From NCBI GenBank assembly GCA_028872955.1, contig JAGWNX010000007.1, forward strand, positions 16,413 through 80,412: a stretch of DNA of 64,000 bases, given 5' to 3'. Position 1 is the first letter of the stretch. The number at the start of each line of letters is the position of its first letter. The notes below the pieces were generated by a model. It saw only the letters and a list, made by a program, of their open reading frames with translations, was not told where the DNA came from and ran no database searches. Below, piece after piece: positions 43,960-52,607 of this stretch. Made by a program: the position numbers and the translations under genes. The stretch comes from Acidobacteriota bacterium (GTDB lineage: Bacteria > Acidobacteriota > Terriglobia > Terriglobales > Acidobacteriaceae).

Positions 43960-45108
43960 ATGTTTGCAAGCGTTCTGGATGCCGTGGCTGACATCAAAGC
44001 CGGCAAGATGGTGGTGGTGGTCGACGACGAAGACCGCGAGAACGAGGGCGACCTGACCATCGCCGCCGAGTTCTGCACACCGGAGGCCGTCAACTTCATG
44101 GCCCGGTTTGGTCGTGGCCTCATCTGCCTGACCCTGACCGAGGAGCGCGCCGACTACCTGCGCCTGGGGCCTATGACCCAGGAGAACACCTCACGCTTTG
44201 GGACTGCGTTTACCGAGAGCATCGAGGCCCGCGAAGGCGTAACCACCGGCATCTCCGCCGCAGACCGCAGCCATACCATCCAGGTCGCCATCCATCCCCG
44301 GTCTACCGCCTACGACCTGGCGCGTCCGGGCCACGTCTTTCCGCTGCGCGCCCGCAAGGGCGGCGTGCTGGTGCGGGCCGGGCAGACCGAGGCGGCCGTA
44401 GACCTGGCGCGCATGGCCGGGCTGATTCCGGCAGGCGTGATCTGCGAGATTATGAACGACGACGGCACCATGGCTCGTGTGCCCGACCTGCAGCGCTTCT
44501 GCACGGAGCATGGCCTGAAGATGGTGACCGTCGCCGACCTGATCCGCTACCGCCTGCAGCACGAGCGGTACATTCATCGCGTGGCAGAGTCGGTGGTCCC
44601 GACCGAGTGGGGCGAGTTCCGCATGATCGCCTACGAGAGCGAGGTGGACGGCGATGAGTCGCACGTAGCCCTGGTACTGGGCGACGTCGCTGGCGAGGAG
44701 CCTGCCCTGGTTCGCGTGCACACCCACTGCCTGGCCGGAGACGTCTTCGGCACCTCAATGTGCGACTGCCGGCCGGTGGTGGAGCGCTCGCTTGAGCGCA
44801 TTGCCCAGGCCGGTCGAGGCGCGCTGGTGTATCTGCACAACGGCAGCAAGGGCTTTGGCATTGACCGTAGCGGCCCGGTGGCGCGGCTGGTCTTTCACCG
44901 CGACACGCGAGCTCGCGAACGGCAGGAGGAGAGCAGCAGCCAGCGCACCCTGCGCCAGGTGGGTCTTGGCGGGCAGATCCTCTCAGACCTTGGCATCCGT
45001 AAGATCCGCCTGCTGACCAACCGCCCGGCTCACGTGCCTGCGCTGCAGGGCTTTGGCGTCGAGATTGTGGAGCAGGTGCCGGTGACTGCGACGGTGGTGC
45101 AGCCCTAG
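43960..45108 (+). CDS. ribBA: RibBA: DHBP synthase with a degenerate GTP cyclohydrolase II half
   Basis: Residues 1 to about 205 are a complete 3,4-dihydroxy-2-butanone 4-phosphate synthase ([43 protein letters not shown]), which makes the four-carbon precursor of riboflavin. The RibA-like half keeps the zinc cysteines 257, 268 and 270. However, the GTP-binding RQEGRGIGL stretch reads [11 protein letters not shown] (291-301), and the usual DxRxYGxGAQIL reads [17 protein letters not shown] activity is therefore doubtful; hybrids called RibBX in some proteobacteria lack it. ATG 43960 follows GAGGTAA; in-frame starts at 43891 and 43921 lack such support. No FMN riboswitch was seen. Confidence 0.9.
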   Translation: MFASVLDAVADIKAGKMVVVVDDEDRENEGDLTIAAEFCTPEAVNFMARFGRGLICLTLTEERADYLRLGPMTQENTSRFGTAFTESIEAREGVTTGISAADRSHTIQVAIHPRSTAYDLARPGHVFPLRARKGGVLVRAGQTEAAVDLARMAGLIPAGVICEIMNDDGTMARVPDLQRFCTEHGLKMVTVADLIRYRLQHERYIHRVAESVVPTEWGEFRMIAYESEVDGDESHVALVLGDVAGEEPALVRVHTHCLAGDVFGTSMCDCRPVVERSLERIAQAGRGALVYLHNGSKGFGIDRSGPVARLVFHRDTRARERQEESSSQRTLRQVGLGGQILSDLGIRKIRLLTNRPAHVPALQGFGVEIVEQVPVTATVVQP

Positions 45109-45113
45109 CATCC

Positions 45114-48100
45114 TTACTGCACCGTCAGGTTCAGGGTGACGGACTGCGTGATCTGCACGCCGGACGTGGAGCTGGCCGTCACCTGGTACTGGTAGGTGCC
45201 CGGCGGCGTCACCCGGATGCTTGCGTCTCCGCCGGAGCCGCACCCTGTGACACCCGCCAGCACGATGGCAGCAATGACCGCGAGCAGGCGCGTGACCAGC
45301 GCACGCCGGCTTCGCACCCAGGGCAACAGGAATAATCCTGCCAGCGCAGGCAGCACCTGCAACCCACGGCTAGGCAGCCAGTGGCCGGGAGTCGCTGGTG
45401 GTGCAGACTGCAGCGCCCCCGTGGTGAGGCTAATGCTGGTGATGGTGTTGATGGTCGCCACGGCACTCTGCGCCGCGCCTGCAAGCGTGATGCTGGACGG
45501 CAGCAGGGAGCACGTCGCGTACTGTCCGGGCTGGATAGGGCTGCAGTTGAGCACCACCGTGCCGGAGAATCCATGGATCGGAGTCAACGTCAAGGCATAG
45601 CTGGCCGGCTTGCCCGCAGCTACGGTCGCCGCCGCCGTGCTGCCCGGCGTGGAGCCAGCCGTGCCCACGGTGAGGGTGAAGGAGCCAGGCGCAACGCCGC
45701 TTCCACTGAGTGGCACAACGTCGGGCGAGGTGGAGTCCGAGCTGGTCACCGTCAGCGCCGCCGAGCGCGGACCGGTGGTCGAGGGCGTAAAGCTCAGCGT
45801 GAGCGTGCAGCTGGCACCGGCACCCAGCGATGTCGAGGCACACGGCGAGGTGATGGCAAAGTCCCCGGCCGGCAGAACCGGACTCAACCCGGTGACAGGG
45901 CCGTTGCCGGTGTTGGTCAGCGTCAGGGTCAGCTTCGCCGAGGAGCCCACCAGAATGGAGCCAAAGTCCAGCGCGGAGGGCGCGAGCTGCAGGTGCGAGG
46001 CCGCGCCTACGCCGGTTAGCTGCGCCGTCAGCGGCAGCGTCGTAGCGTCCGAGACGATGGCAACACTGCCCGTGCGCGTACCCGTCTGCGTCGGCGTAAA
46101 GGTTACGGTTACGCTGCAGCTGGTGCTGGCCGCCAGCGCCGTGCCCAGGCAGCTGGAGGTGGCGGCGTAGTCGCCCGTCGCGGTGATGGAGCTGAAGTTG
46201 ACTGGAGTCGCCCCGGTGTTGGTTACCTGCAGGGTCTGGCTGGCCGTACTACCCAGCAATACGGTGCCAAAGTTGAGCGACGCAGGTGCCAGGGCCAGGC
46301 TGGAGGGATTGGCTGAGCCTATCAGTGAGACGAACTCGAGCGCAGTGCTGGCGTCGGACGAGATCTCAATAGCTCCCAGCCGGGTTCCGCTCCCCTGGGG
46401 TGCAAACGCCGCGATGAGGTTGCAGCTGGCGCCTGGAATCAGGGCAGAGCAACTGCTGGTGACGTTGAAGTCAGGCGTGCTCTGCACGTTCAGAATATGG
46501 AGAGTCGCCGTGCCGGTGTTGGCCAGCGTTACCGTCTGCGGGGCAGAGATGTTGCCGACCAGCGTCGGGGGAAAGGTAAGCGAGCTTTGCGACGCGGTAA
46601 AGGCCACCAGCGGCGCAGTATTCGAGGGTGCATTCACCGCGACAGGTCCTGCCGATCCCGCCAGATCCAGAAACTGCGGGCTACTGAGGGCGTCGCTCTC
46701 CACGACCAGGGTTCCACTATCGGTAGTAGCCAGGGGTGAGGTGGTTCCGGTTGCGACCTGATTGAGCGGCGTGTACTGCACCGTCACGGTACAGCTTTGC
46801 CCGGTGGCGAGCGGCTGGCCGCAGGTCGAGGTCGCCAGGAACGGCCACTCCGAGGTGACCCGCCGCACCGTAACAGGTGCCGCGGCATGGTTGGTCAGGG
46901 TCACGGTCTGACTGGCAGACTGCCCACTGGCAACCTGGCCGAAGTTCACCACGCCACCCGGTGCAATCGTGCCCGTCAAGGCCAGCGCGTTGGCCCCGAT
47001 CCCGTAGCCCTGAAAGTAGCCAAGAGCAGCGACGCTGGCAGAGCCGTCCGTGGGGTAGCCCTGGGCAAAGAGCGTCCCGGTGATGGTGGCGTTGGTGAGC
47101 GGAACAAAGCTGACGGAGAAGGTGCAACTCGCGTTTGGCGCCAGGCCCGCGCAACCCGGCCCGGTCAGCGCAAACTGCCGGGGCAGGCTGAGCGTGACGT
47201 AGAGGGCCTTGGAGGTCAGATTATTGAGCGTGAACAGGCGCGTGATGCCGACAGTCGAGGTAGGGTTGGGGCCATAGTCCGCCGTGTCTGGCACCAGTTG
47301 CAGGCCTGCGTCCTGGGTGGTGTAGGCACCGCTCAGCGGCACTGGATAGGTGCTGGTGACCAGGTTGCCCGCCAGGTTTGCCGTAACCGGCACCGTTAGG
47401 ACGTCGCTTACCAGCGCACTGCCTGGCGTAAAGTTCACCGTCAGCGTGCAGGTGCCGGCGGGTGCCAGCGCAGAGCAACCGGAGGAGACCGTGAAGCTGG
47501 CACTGGTCACCGCAGGCGTGCCCACCTGCAGCGTGGCGTTGCTGGTGTTCGTCAGGGTAATCGTCTGCTGCACGGAGGTGCTGCCGGGCACGTTGCTGAA
47601 GGTCAGGGACGTGGGATTGAGCGCGAGGCCGGGGTCTGGCGCCGCAAACCCCGCAAGCGAAGCCACTACGGTGCCCGCCGACGTATTGAGAGTGAGCGCA
47701 CCAGTTCGGCTGCCCAGCACGGCAGGCGCAAAGGCCATGGTCACCAGACAGGTGGCGTTGGGTGCAAGCGTTCCGCTACAGCTCGCACCGCCGGTTGGGG
47801 TAGTGGTCTGCTGGAAGTCGCCATTGACCATGATCGAGTTGAAGGTGATGGGCGTCGCGTTGGCGGTGAGGTTGATGAGGGAGAACACCACCGGAGCGCT
47901 GACACTGTGCAGCGGGACGGAGCCAAAGTCCTGCGTGAGCGGCGACAGGATCAACCCGCTGAGCGGCAGGCCGGTGCCGGTCAGGGTCAGGGTAGAGGGC
48001 AGCCCGCTGGCTGTCGAGGACAAGCTGACCGACGCAGTCTGCGCCCCCACCAAAGCGGGGTCAAACTGCAGGCCAAGCCAGCAGTTGCTGCAGGTGCTTG

Positions 48101-51044
48101 TGGTCGAGGTGGCGTAGCTGGAAGCAGCAGGCTGTCCGTGGCCATAGCCGAGATCTTCCACCAGGATGGCGGTAAAGTCCGCTGATCCCGAGGTCGTCGC
48201 GGTCAGCGTGCTGAAGGGCTGTGTGATCTTGAACCACTGCACCACGGGCTGCCCGACGATGGTGTTGCCAAAGGCGACCGTCCCGTTGGCCGCACTCAGG
48301 ATGGGCGTGCCGGTGCCGGTCAAGGTGACGTAGACCGGTGTGGTGCCAGCGCCGCCGGTCACGCTCAGCAGGCCCTGGCGGGTCCCTGGCTGGGTTGGCG
48401 CAAAGGTCAGCACTACGGAGCAGGTTGCGCCAGCGGCCAGCGTGCTGGTGCAGTTGGTGGCGTCGGTAAAGTCGCCGGTAAGCTGCAGCGCCAGCGGGAA
48501 GGGCTGCGCGCCCGTATTGCCGATGGTGACCGTCTGCGTGGTGGTGGAGGTGGTGGTGACGACCACGGCATTGGCAAAGTTGATCGCAGTCGGCGAGACG
48601 GTAAGGTTCGGGTTGGCCGCCGCGCCGTTGATGCCCGGCTGGGGCAGCGTCTTGCCGGTCACCAGCACAGCGATGCCCTGGTCCAGCGTAAGCGTCGTCG
48701 CGTCGTAGGAGGGTGTCTGCGTGGCGTGATAGCCGAGCTGCATCTGGCACACTGAGCCCGGAAGCAGCGTGGCCGGGCAGCGGTCCGTCACGTTGAACGG
48801 CGAACTGGTGGGCAGTGCCACCTGAGCGTGGGCCACCGCCGTACCCGAGACGTTGCTGAGATACAGATACCGCGGCAGGCTCAGACCACCGGCATAGACC
48901 GTGCCAAAGTCCACCGTCGTGGCCGAGGCGCTGAGACCGGCCGCCTGCGTGTAGCCGGTGACTGGAACCGCGTAGGCCCCTAGCCCCCAGTTCGTCGCGA
49001 CGATGCCATCGTTGCCGGGGCTGGAGGAGGCTGCCAGCGCCAGCGTGATGTGGCAGCTGCCACCGGCTGCCAGCAGCTTGCCGGCGGCCCCCGCGCTGGG
49101 ACAGTCGCTGGCAGACTCCGTGAGCGCATACGGCAGGCTGGTGGCGCTGGTGAGCTGGCGAGAGGAGAACGTCTGCGAGGTGCTGCCGGGATTGGTCACC
49201 GTCAGGGTTCGCGTGGCAGGCGATGCGGTCGAGCTCTGGATACCGAAGTCGAGTTCGCGCGGGCTGAATACGATGGGGGGCTGTGCCGCCGTCAAGGCCG
49301 GGATGGCGACGGTCTGCGTCGTGGCATTTGCTGCCTGCAGCGTCACGGTGCCGGGCCCGCTGCCGGTGGTCAGCACAATGGAACAGGTGGCACCAGCGCC
49401 CAGCGAACTGCCACAGGTGTTGACCAGTCCGAAGCTTGTACTGGTGATCTGCAGGTTACTGGCCGCGGCGGAGCCCAGGTTGCGCAGGGTGAGCCACGGT
49501 GCCTCGTCGTAGGAGAGTGCCAGCGCCGGTGCTGCCGTGGTGTTGAGCTTGGCCAGGTAGCCTGCGTAGCCCGGGCACAGGCTTCCGCTGCAACTGCCCG
49601 GTGCGGCTACGGTGGTGGACACAGTGTCTGGCAGGGCAGGCGTCGGCCCGGCCAGCAGCGGCAGGTCGTAGGTCTGGGTGGCCAGCAGCGACGAGCTGGC
49701 CGTGGGCGCAAAGGCTCCGGCCACCACCGGCTGTTCCATCGGGTCCAGAGCCAGGCCGTTGAGGGTGACCGGGCCGACGGCGTAGCTGGGGTTGGTGGTC
49801 GGGATTGCCCCGAAGCGAGCCACCTGATCGACGACGTGCTGCGCCGTCACATGCGCGGCGAATGAGTTGCCCACGTCCGAGAGCGGCGTGAGCGGGAGCA
49901 GCGGTGTCGTCAGCGAGCCCGCGATCCACGCACCTCCACCTGAGTCCGGCAGCGCAACCGAACTGGTGCCCGGCGCAATCAGATCGGCCGAGACCACCGC
50001 ACCGCCGTTGGCTGCAAGGCGCAACAGCACCTGGTAGGTGGTCGGAACGAGCGGCGCAGGCACCGAGCCGACAGGGAAGCCACCGAGTGCGACGGAGCCA
50101 GACAGCAGCAGATTCCCCTGGCCCGCATCGTAGACCAGCGAGTTTATGCCGCCGCCCGGCAGGTAGGTGGAGAAGAGCAGCGCGTCGGCCTGCGGAGTCA
50201 GCTGGGTCAGAAATCCGTTGGTCGTGCCGGCGACGGCTGGAATCATCTCCGGGACCAGCGCATTGACCGTGGGGAAGCCCAGCGATGAGGTGGAGCCGGC
50301 AACGTAGGCATCGCCTGCCGCGTCCACAGCGATTGCAGCCGGCGCAGTGTTGCCGCCAGACCCGCTGAGGTACGTGGCATAGAGCAGCGTGGAGCCGCTG
50401 GCGCTGAACGCCTCCACAAACCCGCTCTGCGCATTGCCGCTCGCCGGAACCTGCTGGATGGCTGAGGCCGTGACCGGCAGCGTAGGGGTAAAGATGCTTC
50501 CCGTCAGGTAGACCGCCGACGCCGACGCCGTAACGCCCGCAGGCACCATCGCTCCGGAGCCGCCAAAGCTGAGCCACAGCAGGTGCAGCGAGCTATCCAG
50601 CCTGGCAACAAAGGTATTGGTCGAGGTGCCGGTGGGAGTCGGAAAGGCAGCACCGGCGCTCCCGGCCAGCTGCCCTGAGGTGGAGGTGCCCACCACATAG
50701 ACGTTGCCGGTGGGGTCCAGCGTCAGCGCCAGGCCCAGATCGCCAGCAGCACCCAGCAGTGTCTGCGCCAGCACGGTTGTGGCAGTGGCATCCGTCTCCA
50801 GAATGCGCACGCCGTCCTTCTGGTCCAGAAGCAGATAGAGATTGCCGTTGGGTGCTGCCGCCACCGCATTAAAGCTGCCGTGGCCAGCCTGGGAGTGCAG
50901 GCCGGCAAAGGCCAGTTGCTGACTCTGCACGATCGCCTGAGCACCCTTCGGAGTGGTGATTCCAGCAAGCGAGAGGGCTAGGCACAGAGGCAACAGCCAG
51001 CGTCGGACTCTACGGCGATGGAGCGTGGAACAGGAAGCGGTCAT
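45114..51044 (-). CDS. giant secreted protein with beta-propeller-like repeats and ASH/Hydin-type domains
   Basis: A 1,976-residue exported protein. Signal peptide (to about residue 37). Residues about 45-470 carry SBBP-like repeats, for example DPTGNVYVVGTSTSGQL and DAAGDAYVAGSTSSLGF. From about 560 to 1830 there is a string of roughly ten choice-of-anchor-D/ASH units, each with SLNFGTVLLGSTASQTLQVTN-like and CSVTVTFTPTQTGTR-like strands. Near 1895-1933 are two hydrophobic segments split by RSRR and ending in LAGVTGCGSGG, then a last beta domain. A surface or adhesion role is likely by architecture, not proven. It converges with ribBA across 5 bases. Confidence 0.88.
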   Translation of the reverse strand: MTASCSTLHRRRVRRWLLPLCLALSLAGITTPKGAQAIVQSQQLAFAGLHSQAGHGSFNAVAAAPNGNLYLLLDQKDGVRILETDATATTVLAQTLLGAAGDLGLALTLDPTGNVYVVGTSTSGQLAGSAGAAFPTPTGTSTNTFVARLDSSLHLLWLSFGGSGAMVPAGVTASASAVYLTGSIFTPTLPVTASAIQQVPASGNAQSGFVEAFSASGSTLLYATYLSGSGGNTAPAAIAVDAAGDAYVAGSTSSLGFPTVNALVPEMIPAVAGTTNGFLTQLTPQADALLFSTYLPGGGINSLVYDAGQGNLLLSGSVALGGFPVGSVPAPLVPTTYQVLLRLAANGGAVVSADLIAPGTSSVALPDSGGGAWIAGSLTTPLLPLTPLSDVGNSFAAHVTAQHVVDQVARFGAIPTTNPSYAVGPVTLNGLALDPMEQPVVAGAFAPTASSSLLATQTYDLPLLAGPTPALPDTVSTTVAAPGSCSGSLCPGYAGYLAKLNTTAAPALALSYDEAPWLTLRNLGSAAASNLQITSTSFGLVNTCGSSLGAGATCSIVLTTGSGPGTVTLQAANATTQTVAIPALTAAQPPIVFSPRELDFGIQSSTASPATRTLTVTNPGSTSQTFSSRQLTSATSLPYALTESASDCPSAGAAGKLLAAGGSCHITLALAASSSPGNDGIVATNWGLGAYAVPVTGYTQAAGLSASATTVDFGTVYAGGLSLPRYLYLSNVSGTAVAHAQVALPTSSPFNVTDRCPATLLPGSVCQMQLGYHATQTPSYDATTLTLDQGIAVLVTGKTLPQPGINGAAANPNLTVSPTAINFANAVVVTTTSTTTQTVTIGNTGAQPFPLALQLTGDFTDATNCTSTLAAGATCSVVLTFAPTQPGTRQGLLSVTGGAGTTPVYVTLTGTGTPILSAANGTVAFGNTIVGQPVVQWFKITQPFSTLTATTSGSADFTAILVEDLGYGHGQPAASSYATSTTSTCSNCWLGLQFDPALVGAQTASVSLSSTASGLPSTLTLTGTGLPLSGLILSPLTQDFGSVPLHSVSAPVVFSLINLTANATPITFNSIMVNGDFQQTTTPTGGASCSGTLAPNATCLVTMAFAPAVLGSRTGALTLNTSAGTVVASLAGFAAPDPGLALNPTSLTFSNVPGSTSVQQTITLTNTSNATLQVGTPAVTSASFTVSSGCSALAPAGTCTLTVNFTPGSALVSDVLTVPVTANLAGNLVTSTYPVPLSGAYTTQDAGLQLVPDTADYGPNPTSTVGITRLFTLNNLTSKALYVTLSLPRQFALTGPGCAGLAPNASCTFSVSFVPLTNATITGTLFAQGYPTDGSASVAALGYFQGYGIGANALALTGTIAPGGVVNFGQVASGQSASQTVTLTNHAAAPVTVRRVTSEWPFLATSTCGQPLATGQSCTVTVQYTPLNQVATGTTSPLATTDSGTLVVESDALSSPQFLDLAGSAGPVAVNAPSNTAPLVAFTASQSSLTFPPTLVGNISAPQTVTLANTGTATLHILNVQSTPDFNVTSSCSALIPGASCNLIAAFAPQGSGTRLGAIEISSDASTALEFVSLIGSANPSSLALAPASLNFGTVLLGSTASQTLQVTNTGATPVNFSSITATGDYAATSSCLGTALAASTSCSVTVTFTPTQTGTRTGSVAIVSDATTLPLTAQLTGVGAASHLQLAPSALDFGSILVGSSAKLTLTLTNTGNGPVTGLSPVLPAGDFAITSPCASTSLGAGASCTLTLSFTPSTTGPRSAALTVTSSDSTSPDVVPLSGSGVAPGSFTLTVGTAGSTPGSTAAATVAAGKPASYALTLTPIHGFSGTVVLNCSPIQPGQYATCSLLPSSITLAGAAQSAVATINTITSISLTTGALQSAPPATPGHWLPSRGLQVLPALAGLFLLPWVRSRRALVTRLLAVIAAIVLAGVTGCGSGGDASIRVTPPGTYQYQVTASSTSGVQITQSVTLNLTVQ

Positions 51045-51133
51045 GGCTATGCGGCTGCGGGTACTGCTCAGGGTGCAGCCTGCCCTCCATATCCATGGAA
51101 TAGAAAGCGTTGAGCGGATTGTAGAGCAAACGA

Positions 51134-51163
51134 CGAAGGGACGAACAGTTGTCCGTCCCTTCG
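51134..51163 (-). terminator. hairpin after the Flp pilin gene
   Basis: Ten-base arms CGAAGGGACG/CGTCCCTTCG with a ten-base loop, 53 bases downstream of the pilin stop on the minus strand, followed by TCGTTTGCTC. The T-run is weak, so read-through into the giant gene is possible. Confidence 0.55.
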
Positions 51164-51215
51164 CTTTGTTTCGTTTTGGGAATTCTGAGTTTACGTCAGG
51201 CTGGTGGTCCTTCGA

Positions 51216-51638
51216 TCAGCCGCCGCCGCCACCGCGGCCACCACGACCACCACCGCCACCGCCACGACCGCCACCTCCACCGCCGAATCCGCCGCCGCCG
51301 CCAAATCCACCGCCATTACCGCCGCCGAATCCGCCACCACCGCCGAATCCACCGCCATTACCGCCGCCGAATCCACCGCCATTACCGCCACCGAATCCGC
51401 CACCATTACCGCCGCCAAATCCACCACCATTACCACCGCCGCTGTTGCTGTTCATGTGTGCGCCGATGGAACTCGCGATGTTTGTGACGGCACTGTTCAC
51501 GTTGGCGGCAAAGGTACGCAGCCCCGCGACCGACCCTAGTGCAACCAGCATGAGCAGCAGGGCATACTCAATCGTGTCCTGTCCCGTGGAGTCCAGAACG
51601 AACCTTCTCAATAACCGCGTGAAACGTTCTTTTGCCAA
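51216..51638 (-). CDS. Flp/type IVb pilin with glycine-rich repeat tail
   Basis: The 140-residue preprotein starts at a TTG five bases after a perfect AGGAGG; longer frames to 51713 lack such a site. It has a basic leader, a class III prepilin cleavage site (STG before QDTIEYALLL, with Glu5 and Tyr6 of the mature protein), and one membrane/polymerisation helix, as in Flp pilins of the Tad system. After NSNS comes a tail made of five GGGNGGGF units, two GGGGGF units and a Gly/Arg end. The usual Flp protein is only 50-80 residues. No tad, cpaA or rcpA genes are in the window. Confidence 0.85.
   Translation of the reverse strand: MAKERFTRLLRRFVLDSTGQDTIEYALLLMLVALGSVAGLRTFAANVNSAVTNIASSIGAHMNSNSGGGNGGGFGGGNGGGFGGGNGGGFGGGNGGGFGGGGGFGGGNGGGFGGGGGFGGGGGGRGGGGGGRGGRGGGGG
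51285..51440 (-). repeat. 24-bp and 18-bp tandem repeats in the pilin tail
   Basis: Going along the minus strand from 51440: four 24-base units, one 18-base unit, one 24-base unit and one 18-base unit, ending at 51285. The 24-base unit encodes GGGNGGGF and the 18-base unit GGGGGF. All unit lengths are multiples of three, so gain or loss of units keeps the frame. Confidence 0.85.
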
Positions 51639-51903
51639 CACTGCCTCCTGATCGGTACCTAGGATGTAGCCTGACCCGACCCATCCAAATCTATACAGAA
51701 AACTCAACTTCAATAAAACACTAGGGGAAATGAGTTAGCAATTTAGTAGCAATCGAGATACCACAGCCAACGATCGAGTTTCGCCCAAGAATTGGCGTTC
51801 AGGCCGTGTCTTACCTGTTGCCCTGGGAAAAGTTTTGCAGGCAACTGGGAATTCTATTTCTCTCCTTGGCAGGCTGCTGCACGCCGCGCTCTCTGGGGCA
51901 ACC

Positions 51904-52560
51904 CTAGTCTTTGCCCAACTGCAGCAGGTGCGCCAGCCCGGCACGGTGCATCTCCTGCTCAAACGAATCGTGGCCCAGGTACTGGATCGCCTGCATGCCC
52001 ACGGCGTGTGCGGCGCGGATATTCTCGATTCGGTCGTCGAGGAAGAGAATCTGCTCGGGCTGGGTCGCCAAACCGGAGGCCGCCGCGTGGTAGATCTCCG
52101 GCTCCGGCTTGGCCAGATTCAGCTCCCAGGACCACGTGCAGTGGTCAAACTCCGCGATCCAGGCGTGCCGGGCCTTCAGGCCAGAGGCCATGGCATCCCC
52201 AATATTCGAAAGGATCCCCGTTCGCATGCGCGCCCGCTGCAACCGTTGCACCCACCCCAGCATTGGCTCGTTCACCTCGCCCCACAGGTCGATGTCTGCG
52301 GCCTGCAGCTCGACGATCTGAGGCACCGTCAGGGAGATATGTGCTCCCTTGGCCACGCGCTGCCAGAAGGTGAGACCGTTCAGGGTGTTGCGGTCGTAGT
52401 CATGCCGATAGGCCCAGTACTCCCGCTGCAGCGTCAGCTCATCCAGTCCTGTTATGTCGCGCATCTGCTGCCAGGCAGAGGGCAGCGGCGGACCCGAGAG
52501 CACCATGCCGTAGTCAAACAACACGGCGCGAACCGAAGGGGCGGAGGAGGGTTTCATCAT
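51904..52560 (-). CDS. HAD-family hydrolase (YihX-like)
   Basis: A 218-residue haloacid dehalogenase-fold protein. Motif I is VLFDYGMVLSG, with Gly in place of the second aspartate, as in YihX-type and epoxide-hydrolase N-terminal members. Motif II is TGILSN, motif III lies around LAKPEPEIYHAA, and motif IV is ILFLDDRIENI. Substrate unknown. Two adjacent ATG codons (52560, 52557) are possible starts; the frame to 52671 is rejected because it overlaps the divergent aminotransferase gene. Confidence 0.88.
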   Translation of the reverse strand: MMKPSSAPSVRAVLFDYGMVLSGPPLPSAWQQMRDITGLDELTLQREYWAYRHDYDRNTLNGLTFWQRVAKGAHISLTVPQIVELQAADIDLWGEVNEPMLGWVQRLQRARMRTGILSNIGDAMASGLKARHAWIAEFDHCTWSWELNLAKPEPEIYHAAASGLATQPEQILFLDDRIENIRAAHAVGMQAIQYLGHDSFEQEMHRAGLAHLLQLGKD

Positions 52561-52607
52561 GCTGGCTTTGATCTTACTAGGCAGTAGCATAGTGTGGAGG
52601 GGACAGG

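Noticed and set aside
51149..51539. Histidine/arginine-rich plus-strand frame over the pilin tail
   Set aside because: It only reflects the complementary reading of glycine codons in the repeat; no start signal or other support.
51735..51962. 76-codon minus-strand frame upstream of the pilin
   Set aside because: It overlaps the HAD gene end, has no ribosome binding site and no protein-like pattern.
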